Origin: Tupaia tana
Lineage: Eukaryota > Chordata > Mammalia > Scandentia > Tupaiidae
Assembly: GCA_026018925.1 (NCBI GenBank)
Contig: JAKSZU010000005.1
Location: 87,065,386-87,129,385 of the forward strand
Reading direction: 5' to 3'
DNA: 64,000 nt
Shown here one piece after another: positions 47,821-58,135 of the stretch (within the stretch, counting starts at the first letter, position 1; each line of letters starts with the position of its first letter). The position numbers and the translations under genes are program-made. Below the pieces are notes generated by a model, which saw only the letters and a program-made list of their open reading frames with translations, was not told where the DNA came from and did not search any database.

Positions 47821-48271
47821 AAGAGTTTTCCTAAAATTATCGACAGATTAAATTTCCTCCCTGACTTTTATTTAGTTCATTAAGCATAATTTTTTCTTTT
47901 TTACTCTTTTAAATATAGTATAATTATTTTATAACCGATTATAGTATAATTGATTTTAAGAGTTAAAATAGCATTTAAGGGATAAAGGAAAATTCTCTGT
48001 AAAACATGTTCTCTTTTTAAATGCATCATTCAATTTGTTGTACTAGTATTTTGGTTTATATTTCTATACCTATGATCATGCTAAACATTGACCTCTGATT
48101 TTTATTCCATGTAATAACCTGGCCAGATTTTGTTTATAAAGTTATGTTAAATTACATTGGACTTGTAACATATCTTGCAAAATGCTTCCTCTTTACTACT
48201 TCCTAAAACACCTTAGCTTACTAAGGCCTTCACCCTTTAATATTTGTTAGAACTCACTGGGGAAATTGAGT
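47821..48271. other. Unique AT-rich sequence
   Basis: Nothing recognised. Confidence 0.4.
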
Positions 48272-48582
48272 CTGTACTGGATGTTTTCTTTTTTTTTTTT
48301 TTTTTTTTTTTTTTTTGAGAGGTTTTCACTATACGGCGCGTTCGCTCGCAGGACAGAGAGAGACAGAGACAGAAAGCGAGAAATCATCCCCCCAGGGGGG
48401 ATGGTCACGCCGCAATCCCTTCTCCTCCATTCTCCTCTTGGGATCTTGGGCACGCATGCACACGCGCCCGGCGTGAGATTTAAGCCACCGGGTCCGGGAC
48501 GCGAACCGCGGTTGACTACGTGGGAGTCCAGTGACATAGCCATTACATTAACTGCTGGTTCCCTGTACTGGATGTTTTCTTT
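48272..48582 (-). mobile_element. tRNA-derived SINE, young subfamily B, perfect target duplication
   Basis: CTGTACTGGATGTTTTCTTT occurs at 48272-48291 and 48563-48582. The element between has all subfamily B marks (GGGACGCGAACC, CTGGTTCC) and intact A and B boxes. It is one of the best-preserved copies. Confidence 0.96.
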
Positions 48583-48665
48583 ACAGGAAATTTTAAACAA
48601 GATTTATTTATTTAAAAGTTATAAAACATGAAATTTCTGTATTTTTACTAAAATTTATTTAATAT

Positions 48666-48937
48666 GGTGGCCAGCTGGTGGAGTGGTGGTTAAGGAGCTG
48701 GAGTCCCACATGGTCTACCCCAGCTTGAGTCTTGGACCAGGTAGCTTGAAAATCATACTGTGTGAGTGTGCATGAGTGCCCAAAATCTTGAAAGATAAAT
48801 TGAGATGAGATTGTGGTGTGGACATCCCCACTGGGGGAAGATTTCTCATTTTACCTCTATCTGTCTCTATCTCTCTGGTGAACTCATGCACCATATGGCA
48901 AAAACTAAAAAAACAAAACAAAACAAAACAAAAAACT
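48666..48937 (+). mobile_element. tRNA-derived SINE, older copy
   Basis: GGCCAGCTGGTGGAGTGGTGG head, GCTTGAGTCTTGGACC B-box region, CT tract, and a tail of (CAAAA)n. Confidence 0.8.
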
Positions 48938-49375
48938 AATTATATACATGAAACACCTAAACTTTCTAACTTACTAGCATAATTTTTAAAATATCCTCAT
49001 CCCCTTCTTGCTCTCTCTCATTCTGTAGTGACAATCTTTCTGTACTGATATTGCATTATAGTGCCTTCTTTCATTTTAATCATTCTTGTACTAGACTTAT
49101 CAAGTATATTAACAATCTCATAGAGGCAACTTTTGGATTTATTTATTCTTACTATTTTTTTTTTCTATTTTAAAATTTTTATTATTCCATATTTGTCGAA
49201 TATTGTTTCTTTTCAAAAAGTTTTTAAATAAATACTTAAATGATTTTTTCACTTATTTTTTCAATTTTTGTGTTGCCTTCTTGCTAAGCACACATTAATT
49301 GTACATTACCAATTTAATATTCAGTGTTTTCTGTGTTAATCATTCAAGTTTTTAAAGTTTAAGTATCTATTTTCT
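48938..49375. other. Unique AT-rich sequence
   Basis: Nothing recognised. Confidence 0.4.
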
Positions 49376-49600
49376 GAGCTAGATAAAGAGAGCGAGAAAG
49401 CGAGAGAGAAAGAAGAGTTCCCTTGGTAGAGTCTTGCCATTCTCACTTGCCCATCCTCCTAACCAAGATAGATCACAAGTGTGCTGCCATGCCCAGCACA
49501 CGCAATTCAACATGGGATCTGAACCTGGGTACACCATGTGGCTCCAGCATAGCAAATCAGTACCCTGTCACTTGTGTTACAGTGGCTGAATCGCATTTCA
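49376..49600 (-). mobile_element. Second tRNA-type SINE family, copy 2
   Basis: On the minus strand: CACTGTAACACAAGTGACAGGGTACTGATTTGC, TGCTGGAGCCACATGGTG, CCAGGTTCAGATCCCATG, later a CT-rich end. It shares layout but not head sequence with the main family. Confidence 0.6.
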
Positions 49601-50427
49601 CTTTTTCCGAATTTTAATTATAAGCTTAGTTTTATAGTCTTTCAACTATACTCTTAATTTTGGATAAATGAAATATTTCACATTTGCTCCAGCTTTGCTT
49701 ATAGTAAAATGAAGATAAAAAATCAACTTTACTACCATTTTCCTGTGAAGTTTAAATGTGTTAGAAGAGAATTCAGCATATATATGTTAGTCGTATTATT
49801 ATCTGACTTGACTTTGACTAGTGTCAAGTGTCCTGTATTCTCAATGAAATCTTTACAGCAACCATAAACTGATACTTCACGAGGTAAAGTAACTTGTTTA
49901 AAGTTGTACATTTTTTAAAATGAGTGAGTAAGCCCATGTTATTTCAGAGTACATATTCTGTTTATTCTCTACTTCGAACCTTTTATTATACACCGAAAAA
50001 TATAAAATTTGAAAGTCATGGGAAAGAGTGTTGCAAAATATTCTTTCTCAATATCTTCCCTTAACAGAACATGGCATTTTTGGGGGGTAACCATAATCAC
50101 AAGTGGAAATATTAAGATTTTTTAGCTCCTCTACTAAATAGGGCAGAAATATAAAAGGTATTTCTAGCCTACAAGGTACACATAGATATTGCTTTCTTTC
50201 TATTAAATTTTCATAGAAGATAGAATTGCTGACTATTATATAGGCAAAAGGTGGAAAATAACACAGCCAGACCAAGAGAATTGTTTGGCCTGTGGCCCAA
50301 AGTCTAAACTGAATAGATTTTCTTCCTCTCTTTTCCTAACCATACAATACATTATGTTTTTCATCTATAGTAAGAAATCCAGAGACTGGTCGGTAAATAC
50401 ACCCTACAAAACCCATCAGGAATTTCT
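49601..50427. other. Unique sequence with a MIR relic near 49835-49960
   Basis: GAGGTAAAGTAACTTGTTTAAAGTTGTACA resembles antisense MIR. The remainder was not recognised. Confidence 0.45.
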
Positions 50428-50846
50428 ATTTTTATTCATTTATTTTTTATTTCACATTCTTTTATACATCTTTTATTCAATCATGTTATGTAGCTTACAA
50501 AGTGAATATTCCAACATGTGTATATTTCACCCTTGTCCAGTTGTTAGTACTATAAACTTAGCTTCAACAGATAATACCACATTTCTTTATCTCATTAATG
50601 CTTTGCCTTTCTATTTTTCTTCTAAATGTCCTTCCTCAGACTCTACTCTTTCACACAAACTCTATGTGGTATTCACAACCATTTACTGTGTTTCTATATC
50701 CTTTAGTCAATCAGTTTCTGTCAGAGTGCAGACACTTGGTATATATTAAGTGAGGGCATGCAATGTCTCTCCTTCATAGCCTGGCTTGCTTCACTCAGCA
50801 GTAAATCTTCCAGATTCATTCATTTTGTGTCAAAAGCCAGGGTCTT

Positions 50847-50847
<1 letters not shown>

Positions 50848-50895
<48 letters not shown>
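50848..50895. repeat. Poly(T) run of 48 inside L1 ORF2
   Basis: The T run lies between CAGGGTCTTG and ATGGCTGAGTAGTATTCCAC. The L1 copy at 17560-17600 has only five A at the matching place, so a short coding A-run has expanded. Confidence 0.92.
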
Positions 50896-50898
<3 letters not shown>

Positions 50899-52612
50899 GC
50901 TGAGTAGTATTCCACAGAGTATATGTGCCACAATTTTTCAATCCATTCATCTGTTCATGAGCATTTGGGTTGGTTCCATGTCTTAGCAATTGTGAATAAT
51001 GCTGTAATAAACCTCACTGTGGAAACACTTTTCCGATTAAGAATTTTTTTGTCTTTTGGGTAGATCCCAAAGAGTGAGACTGCTGGATCATTTGGTAGTT
51101 CTATTTGTAGATCTTTGAGGAATCTCCAAATTGTTCTCCACAGTGGTTAGACCAATTTACATTCCCACCAGTAGTGTAAGAGAGTTCCCCTTTCACCACA
51201 CCCCCGCCAGGATTTATCATTTTTTTTTTCAATATTAGTCATTCTGACTGGGGTTAGGTGGTATCTCATTGTTGTTTTGATCTGAATTTCCCTTACAATG
51301 AGCGTTGTTGAGCATTTTTTCATATGCCTTTGGCTATTCATATATCATCCTTAGAGAGTGGTTTTTTTCAACTCATTCTCTCATCTTTTAATAGGGTTGA
51401 TCATCTTTTTTTCAGGACAGCTACTTGAGTTCCTTGTGTATTCTGGTTATCAGTTCCTTATCTGAAGTATAATTTACAAAAACATTTTCCCATTCGAAGG
51501 GCTGTTGATTCACACTAGTTACTGTGTCTTTCACCATGAAGAAACTTCTTAGTCTGATGTATTCCCCCTTATCTATTTTGGGGATTATTGACTGTGCTTT
51601 GGGGGTCTTATTTAAAAATTCTTTGCCTACCCCAATGTCTCCCAGAGTTTCCATAGTGTTTTCCAGAAGCAGTTTTATAGTTTGATGTCTTAGATTTAGA
51701 TCTTTGATCCAACTTGACTTGATGTTTGTCAGGGGTGAGAGGTAGGGGTTCAGATTCACCTTTCTGCAGGTCGATATTCAGTTTTTCCAGCACCAATTGT
51801 TGAATACGTTTTTGTTTTCCCACTGGATTGACTGGTATCCTTTGTCAAAAATCAGTTGACTGTATGCTTGGGAGTTTATTTCTGGGGACCCTATTCTGTT
51901 CCACCTGTCTATTTCTGTGCCAGTACCATGCTATTTTGATTACCACAGCTTTGTAGTATATTTTTGGGTCTGTAAGTGAGATGCCACCCATTCTATTCTT
52001 CTTGTGCAGGATTGCTTTGGCAATATGAGGTCTTTTATGATTCCAGACAAATTTTTCTATTGTCTTATCTAGATCTGTGAAGAATATGTCTGGTACTTTG
52101 ATTGTGATTGCATTAAATATGTAGAATAATTTGCATAGAATTGCTATTTTGATTTTATTAATTCTTCCAATCCAGGAACATGGGATGTCCTTCCACTTTT
52201 TTGTGTCATTTTCAATTTATATTTTTAGCTTCTCACAGTTTTCTTTGTGGAGGTCTTTAACTTCTTTAGTTAGATTTATTCTTAGGTTTCTTATACTTTT
52301 TGTGGCTATGGTAAATGGAATTACTTTTTTCAGTTCTATCTCAGTCTGCCTGCTGTTCATATACAGAAATGCTATAGATTTCAGTATGTTAATTTTATAT
52401 CCTGCATCTTTACTGTATCCATGTATGACGTAGAGAAATTTTTTTCATGGAAACCATTGGACTTCTATTTATACAATCATGTCATCTGCAAATAGATTTT
52501 CACCCCTTCTTTTCCTATTTGAATGCCTTTAATTTTTTTCCTATTTTTTGACTACGTAGGCGGGGACTTCCAGTAATGTACTGAAAGGGTGTGTAGAAAG
52601 TGGGTGTCCTTG

Positions 52613-52921
52613 TATTATACCCGTTTTTAAATTTTTTAAAAATTTTTTTTAGAGGTTTTTGCTATAGGGCGCGTGTGCTTTTCAGACAAACAGAGAGAGA
52701 CAGAGAGACAGAAAGCGAGAAATCACCACCCCCCCCCCCCCAGGTGGGATGGCAATGCTGCAATCCCTTCTCCTCCATTCTCCTCCTGAGATCTTGGGTG
52801 CACACGTGCCCGGTGTCAGTTTAAGCCACCGGGTCTGGGACTTGAACCACGGTCAACTACATGGAAGTCCAGCGACATAGCCATTACACTAACTTCTGGT
52901 CCCCATATTATACCCTTTTTT
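52613..52921 (-). mobile_element. tRNA-derived SINE inside L1 copy B
   Basis: TATTATACCCGTTTTT and TATTATACCCTTTTTT flank an antisense copy (about 52632-52903) with a run of 16 C in the former C/G inverted repeat. L1 sequence continues on both sides. Confidence 0.94.
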
Positions 52922-53575
52922 AGTGGAAAAGCTTTCAGCTTTTCTCCATTCAGGATGATGATCACTATGGGTTTTTCATAGATAGCTTTTATTGCGTTGA
53001 GAAATAATCCTTCTATGCCAATATTGCTGAGAGTCTTTATCATGAAGGGATGTTGTATCTTATCAAATACTTTTTCTGCATCAATTGATATGATCATGTT
53101 GTTTTTTATCTTTTTTTTCCTCTTATTATGGTGTATTACATTTATGGTTTTGCATATGTTGAACCAACCTTGCATTCCTGGAATAAAGCCTACCTGATCA
53201 TGATGTATAATCTTTTTTATAAATTGTTGGATACGATTTGATAATATCATGTTGAGAATCTTTGTGTCTATATTCATCAGAGATATTGATCTATAGTTTT
53301 CATTCCTTGTCCTGTCCTTATCTCTTTTAAGGATAAGAGTGATGGAGACTTCATAGAATAAATTATTGGAGAAATTCACCTTTTTGGATCTTTAGAAATA
53401 ACTTGAGCAGATTGAGGTTTAATTCTTCTTTGAAAGTTTTGTAGAATTCGGAGGTGAAGCCATCAGGGCCAGGGCTTTTTGTTAGTCTTGTTGATGTTGG
53501 AGGTTATTTATTACTGATTCTATCTCCTGGCTTCTTATGGGCTTATTTGTACTTTCTATATACTCCTGGCTCAAT

Positions 53576-55064
53576 CATTTGGGTCAGTTCTAGGTCTTAG
53601 CAATTCTGAATAATGCTGCAATAAATATAGATGTGAAAGCACTTTTCTGACTGAGAAGTTTCCTGTCCTTTGGGTAGATACCCAAGAGTGGACTTCCTTG
53701 ATAATATGGTAGTTCTATATGTAGGTCTTTGAGGGACCTCCATATTGTTCTTCATGGTGGCTATACTAATTTACTTTCCCACCAACAGGGTAGGAGAGTT
53801 ACCCTTTCATCACATCCCTGCCAACACTTATCATTTTCTGTTTTTTAATCTGCACCATTCTGACAGGGATTAGGTGGTATCTCATTGTGATTTTCATCTT
53901 CACCTCCCTATGATGAGGGTTGTTGAGCATTCTTTGATTAGCTTTTTGCCTGTTTGTACGTCTTCCTTAGAGAGTTGTTCGTTCAGCTCATTTTTCCATC
54001 TTTTAATTGGATTAATCATTTTTTTTCAAGGAAATTATTTGAGGTCCTTTGTATTCTTGTTTTCAGTCCCTTTTCTGTAATATAGCTTACAAAAATATTA
54101 TCCCATTTTGAGGGTTGTTGATTCAGATTAATTACTGTAGCTTTGGCTGTGCAAAAACTTCTTAATCTGATGTAATCCCACTTGTCCATTTTGGGAATTA
54201 TTGCCTGTGGTTTGGGGGTACTATTTATGAAGTCTTTGCCTACCCCAATGTCTCCTAAATTTCCCCAGTGTTTCTACCAGTAGTTTCGTAGTTTGAACTC
54301 TTAGTTTTAAATCTTTGATCTTCTTGGAGACAAGGGTTCAGATTCATCTTTTTGGGGTGGATACTCAGTTTTTCGATCAATTGGTACCCTTTGTCAAAGA
54401 TCAGATGGCTGTATGTTTCAGGGTTTATTTCTGGGGTTTCTATTGCATTCTATTGGTCCACATGTCTGTTCTTGTGTCAATACCATGCGGTTTTATCACA
54501 ACTTTGTAATATATTTTGGGGTCAGGGAGTGAGATGCTGTCCTCTCCACTCTTCTTGTGTAAGAATACTTTTACAATATGGAGTCTTTTATTTTATTTTA
54601 TTTATTTATTTTTTCATGTTCTCTTTTTTATTTACATTTTTAATACATTCAATTACATTGTTTAGCTTACAAGGTGATCATATGATTCCAGACAAATTCT
54701 ATGATTGTCTTTTCTAGATCTGTGGAGAAAGTCTCAAAGTTAAAAATGAATACAGTAAAGTGGCAGGATGCAAAATAAACTTATAAAAATCTATAGCATT
54801 TTTATATACAGACAAGCAGATAGAAGCCAAAGTAAAGAATGTAATCCCACTACCATAGCCACAAAATGTATAATATACCTAGGAGTAAATCTAAGCAAGG
54901 AAGTCAAAGACCTTTATAAGAAAAACTATAAAAATATTAAAAAAATAAGTAGAAAAATGAAACAAAAAAGTGGAAGGAAATCCCATTATCCTAGATTAAG
55001 AAAATTAATATAATCAAAATGTTAATTCAACCCAAATTAATTTACATATCGAATGCAATCCCTG
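53576..55064 (-). mobile_element. LINE-1 copy C with 5' inversion, lacking its 3' end
   Basis: Minus-strand ORF2 runs from about 53576 to 54735, interrupted by a short L1 tail. At 54736 the orientation flips: 54736-55064 is plus-strand ORF2 (AFLYTDKQ-like segment near 54797) that ends where the minus-strand part begins in L1 order. That is the layout left by twin priming. The 3' UTR and tail are missing; the copy stops where copy B starts. Confidence 0.85.
54588..54676 (-). mobile_element. Short LINE-1 3'-tail insertion within copy C
   Basis: TTTAATACATTCAATTACATTG and TTAGCTTACAAGGTGATCA, preceded by a TTTTATTTA-rich tail, are an antisense L1 end. They split the L1 ORF2 sequence that reads AGACTCCATATTG on one side and GTCTGGAATCATA on the other. 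Confidence 0.82.
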
Positions 55065-55441
55065 GCCAATTACAGAGCATATTGTCTTCCTAGCACGCAG
55101 TACTGTAGATCTAACCAGGGATTTTTCAAAGTCAAAGTCCCAGACCCATATCTAAAAATGTTGATTCATTGGTAAAGGATAATATTTGCATTTTTAAAAC
55201 ATTCTGTTTCTAATTCAAGTGGTATAGAAAAACACATTAAGAGATATGCTAATTGGAAGAATGTATTGTTCAGTCCATAATACTTAGATTACATAAAAGG
55301 TACTAAAAAGCATACAAGTCCTGACTTTTAGAACACATTCTGAAAAATTGTCTCTCTTTTTCAGACCCTCATACCAGCCATAGGAAAACTCCAATTCCTA
55401 GAACAGAGGGCTAATCGCCATTTGCATTAGTAAATTAAAGA
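55065..55441. other. Unique sequence
   Basis: Nothing recognised. Confidence 0.4.
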
Positions 55442-55807
55442 GACCTCATTAGAGGGGCCAGCAGTTGGCATAATGGATATGTCGCTGGACTCCCATGTAG
55501 TCAACCATGGTTCAAGTCCCGGACCTGGTGCTTAAACTCATGCCAGGCACATGTGCATGAATGCCCAAGGTCCTGAGAGGAGAATGGAGGAGAAGGGATT
55601 GTAGCATGGCCATCCCCCCTGAGGGAGATGATTTCTTGCTTTCTGTCTCTCTCTGTCTTTCTGGCAAGCACATGAGCCCTATTAGCAAAAACCCTTCAAA
55701 AAAAGAAAAAAGAAAAAGAAAGAAAGAACGAAGGAAAGAAAGAGAAAGAAAGAAAGAAAGGAAGGAAGGAAGAAAGAAAGGAAGGAAGAAAAAGGGACCT
55801 CATTAGA
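55442..55807 (+). mobile_element. tRNA-derived SINE with target duplication and expanded purine tail
   Basis: GACCTCATTAGA is at 55442-55453 and 55796-55807. Between lies a full sense copy beginning GGGGCCAGCAGTTGGC. Its A-rich tail has become a (GAAA)n/(GGAA)n tract of about 100 bases. Confidence 0.95.
55700..55795. repeat. (GAAA)n / (GGAA)n purine tract
   Basis: A strand-asymmetric purine run grown from the SINE tail. A matching pyrimidine-rich stretch follows at about 55839-55890. Confidence 0.93.
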
Positions 55808-56836
55808 ATAAAACATTAAGACAGCTTTTAGGGATTTTCTTTTCTTTTTAATTTTTTCTCCCTTTTCTTTTCCTTTTTTTCCTGTTTTTTTGCTTTCCAC
55901 CCTGGAATCATATGTGTCTTTTGCAAAATAGAAGCTGTTTTTTATTAACATTACAAGATCTTATTGTTTCAACCTTCATAAAAATGAAGGAAAAGTCCTT
56001 TTTAAGGATCTTGTTACCAGTTACCATGTAGAGTCAGTTGGAGGTTCAGTCGTTGCGCTGGTAGAGTAGGATAAAACAGCACTGAGGGAGGACGTTAACT
56101 TGGGGTTTTTTTGTATTCTGTACTGTGTATTATCTGTAGGTTAAAATGTAAATGAAATCCTTACATTCAAAGGAAGTGTGCACCTGTTGCCTCTCTGGTA
56201 GGGGTTCTTTGCAAAGGAATGTTTATTAGAAGATATTTTAACTCCTCTGTTCTCTGATCACTCTTGGTAACTGGAAAGTATCTCTGGATTTTCTGTAGAG
56301 CCCAATACTTGCTTCCTTGATAAATAAATGAGATGCTGCAAGAACCACTATTTTCCTTCTATTTCTGTAAAAAATTTGTTTCTCTTAAGTGAAAACAGCA
56401 AATGGCTACATGGTTTAAATTGCAACTGTGCCAAGATATCATTTCAAAACCTACAAGACAAAAAATAAATTGTATAGTGGAAGAAAACATAAAAAGCAAA
56501 TAACGTAATGAGACTATATTATGTTCTCCCACCAAATCAACAAATAAATTTTAAGCCTTTTCCTGCTCTGTTTCTTTCACTTTCTTTTGTAGTTGGCAGC
56601 TAGAGTGTTTAAGTCAAACAATAACTGGATTATGAAAGTCTGTCAACTGCCTTTTTTTTTCCCCTAACGAACACAATTTTTAGATTCCTGGCTGAGTCAA
56701 ATAATTCCTACACTGAATGGGAAAATTAACCCATGCAGATCAAACTGAAAAACAAACAAAAATATACAGTTTTGGAGTGCTGGAAAATGTCTGAATTGTT
56801 TTATACCCATATGTAAAGGAGTAAGATTTGTCATTT
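55808..56836. other. Unique sequence
   Basis: No repeat or gene was recognised. A pyrimidine-rich patch lies at 55839-55890. Confidence 0.4.
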
Positions 56837-57155
56837 AAAAATACTGCAATTTGGGACCAGCAGTTAGCGTAATGGCTATGTCGCTGGACTCCCATGTAGT
56901 CGACCGCGGTTCGAGTCCCGGACCCGGTGGCTTAAACTCACGCCGGGCACGTGTGCGTGCGTGCCCAAGATCCTGAGAGGAGAATAGAGGAGAAGGGATT
57001 GCGGCGTGGCCATCCCCCCTGGGGGGTGATTTCCTGCTTTCTGTCTCTCTGTCTCTCTCTGTCTGTCTGGCGAGCGCACGCGCCCTATAGCAAAAACCTC
57101 TCCAAAAAAAAAATAAATAAAAAAAAATAAAAATAAAATAAAAATACTGCAATTT
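56837..57155 (+). mobile_element. tRNA-derived SINE, subfamily A reference-quality copy
   Basis: AAAAATACTGCAATTT flanks perfectly (56837-56852, 57140-57155). The element (56853-57139) has an intact TTAGCGTAATGG A-box region, GGTTCGAGTCC B box, CCCCCCTGGGGGG inverted repeat, CT tract, CCTATAGCAAAAACCTCTCC end and A-rich tail. It is the best subfamily A representative in the window. Confidence 0.97.
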
Positions 57156-57353
57156 AAAACTGTGTGTCTTACTCTACTTGGGCTGAGATAGAATAATATC
57201 ATCAACTGCGTGGCTTATCAACAGAAATTTATTTTTCATGTTTTAGAAGCTGGAGTCCAAGATCAAGTTCAGTGTCTGCTGAAGGCCCACTCATTCCAAA
57301 ATGGTGTCTTCCAGTTGTATCCTCACGTAACAGAAGCAACTAGTTAATTCTCT

Positions 57354-57997
57354 GGCATCTTATTTATTTTTTTAAATTCGTTTTTATTTCGATTCTATTA
57401 CTGTACATCTCTATAGTGAACAATATGATTTTTCAACATATGCATGTAATACATGACATTAGAATCAGAGATATTACCATATTTATTTTCAACAGAAACT
57501 TGACTTTTTTTTCCTGTTAAATATTTCTTTCCTTTGCCCATTCTCCCTCTAGCATCTACTTTTCTCTCTTACAGCCTCTGGCATCTACACTTACCTTCCC
57601 TGTGATCATATCTTCATAGAATTCAGACATTTGGTATATATTAAGTGGGCATATACAAGGTTATCTTTTACAGTTTGGCTTATTTTGCTTAACATTAAGT
57701 CCTCTAGATTCTTTTTTTTTTCTTTTTTTGGAGAGGTTTTTGCTATAGGGCGCGTGCGCTCACCAGACAGAGAGAGACATAGAGACAGAAAGCGAGAAAT
57801 CACCCCTCCAGGGGGGATGGCCATGCCGCAATTCCTTCTCCTCCATTCTCCTCTCGGGATCTTGGGCACGTACGCACACGCGCCCGGCGTGAGTTTAAGC
57901 CACCGGGTCCGGGACTAGAACCGCGGTCGACTACATGGGAGTCCAGCGACATAGCCATTACGCTAACTGCTGGTCCCAGTCCTCTAGATTCTTAAAA
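57354..57997 (-). mobile_element. LINE-1 3' end inserted in LTR
   Basis: Antisense L1 3' UTR (TTCGATTCTATTACTGTACATC, CAATATGATTTTTCAACATATGC) continues to the end of ORF2 (GTTTGGCTTATTTTGCTTAAC). It carries a younger SINE. Confidence 0.75.
57698..57993 (-). mobile_element. tRNA-derived SINE, subfamily A, innermost of the nest
   Basis: AGTCCTCTAGATTCTT at 57698-57713 and 57978-57993 flanks the element (57714-57977). The B box has one change (GGGACTAGAACC). Confidence 0.95.
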
Positions 57998-58135
57998 GCA
58001 ACTAATTTTATCATGAGTTCTTTACCTTCATGACCAAATTACCTCCCAAAGTACCCACCTCCTACTGTCATCATCTATGGGGTTAAGATGTTGGCATATA
58101 AATCTGGGGAGGGGGCAAAAATTTATATCATAGCA

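Larger units (their letters stand above)
50428..53575 (-). mobile_element. LINE-1 copy B, 5'-truncated, carrying a SINE
   Basis: The 3' UTR (50428-50770) is followed on the minus strand by broken ORF2: the C-terminal region around 51150-51340 ([12 protein letters not shown]), middle parts at 51420-51820, and the reverse-transcriptase segment at 52940-53500 ([14 protein letters not shown] near 53180, [10 protein letters not shown]-like near 53460). A roughly 187-codon open stretch at 52816-53379 is the longest relic and runs into the SINE. ORF2 would encode endonuclease plus reverse transcriptase; the endonuclease part and ORF1 are absent. Confidence 0.9.
57165..58135 (-). mobile_element. MaLR (MLT1-like) LTR split by an L1
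   Basis: The two halves are 57165-57353 and about 57998-58135. On the minus strand it opens TGCTATGATATAAATTTTTG and ends GAGTAAGACA. The parts join into one LTR if the inserted L1 is removed. It is the oldest layer of a triple nest. Confidence 0.7.

Noticed and set aside
50285-50749. 154-codon plus-strand open frame
   Set aside because: Most of it is antisense to an L1 3' UTR; the protein is low complexity.
52816-53379. Longest open frame (about 187 codons, minus strand)
   Set aside because: It is LINE-1 reverse-transcriptase sequence running into a SINE, with no start context or intact domain set.
56853-56930. tRNA gene calls at SINE heads with intact A and B boxes
   Set aside because: The cloverleaf is not maintained and each lies at the 5' end of a SINE with a tail and target duplication.
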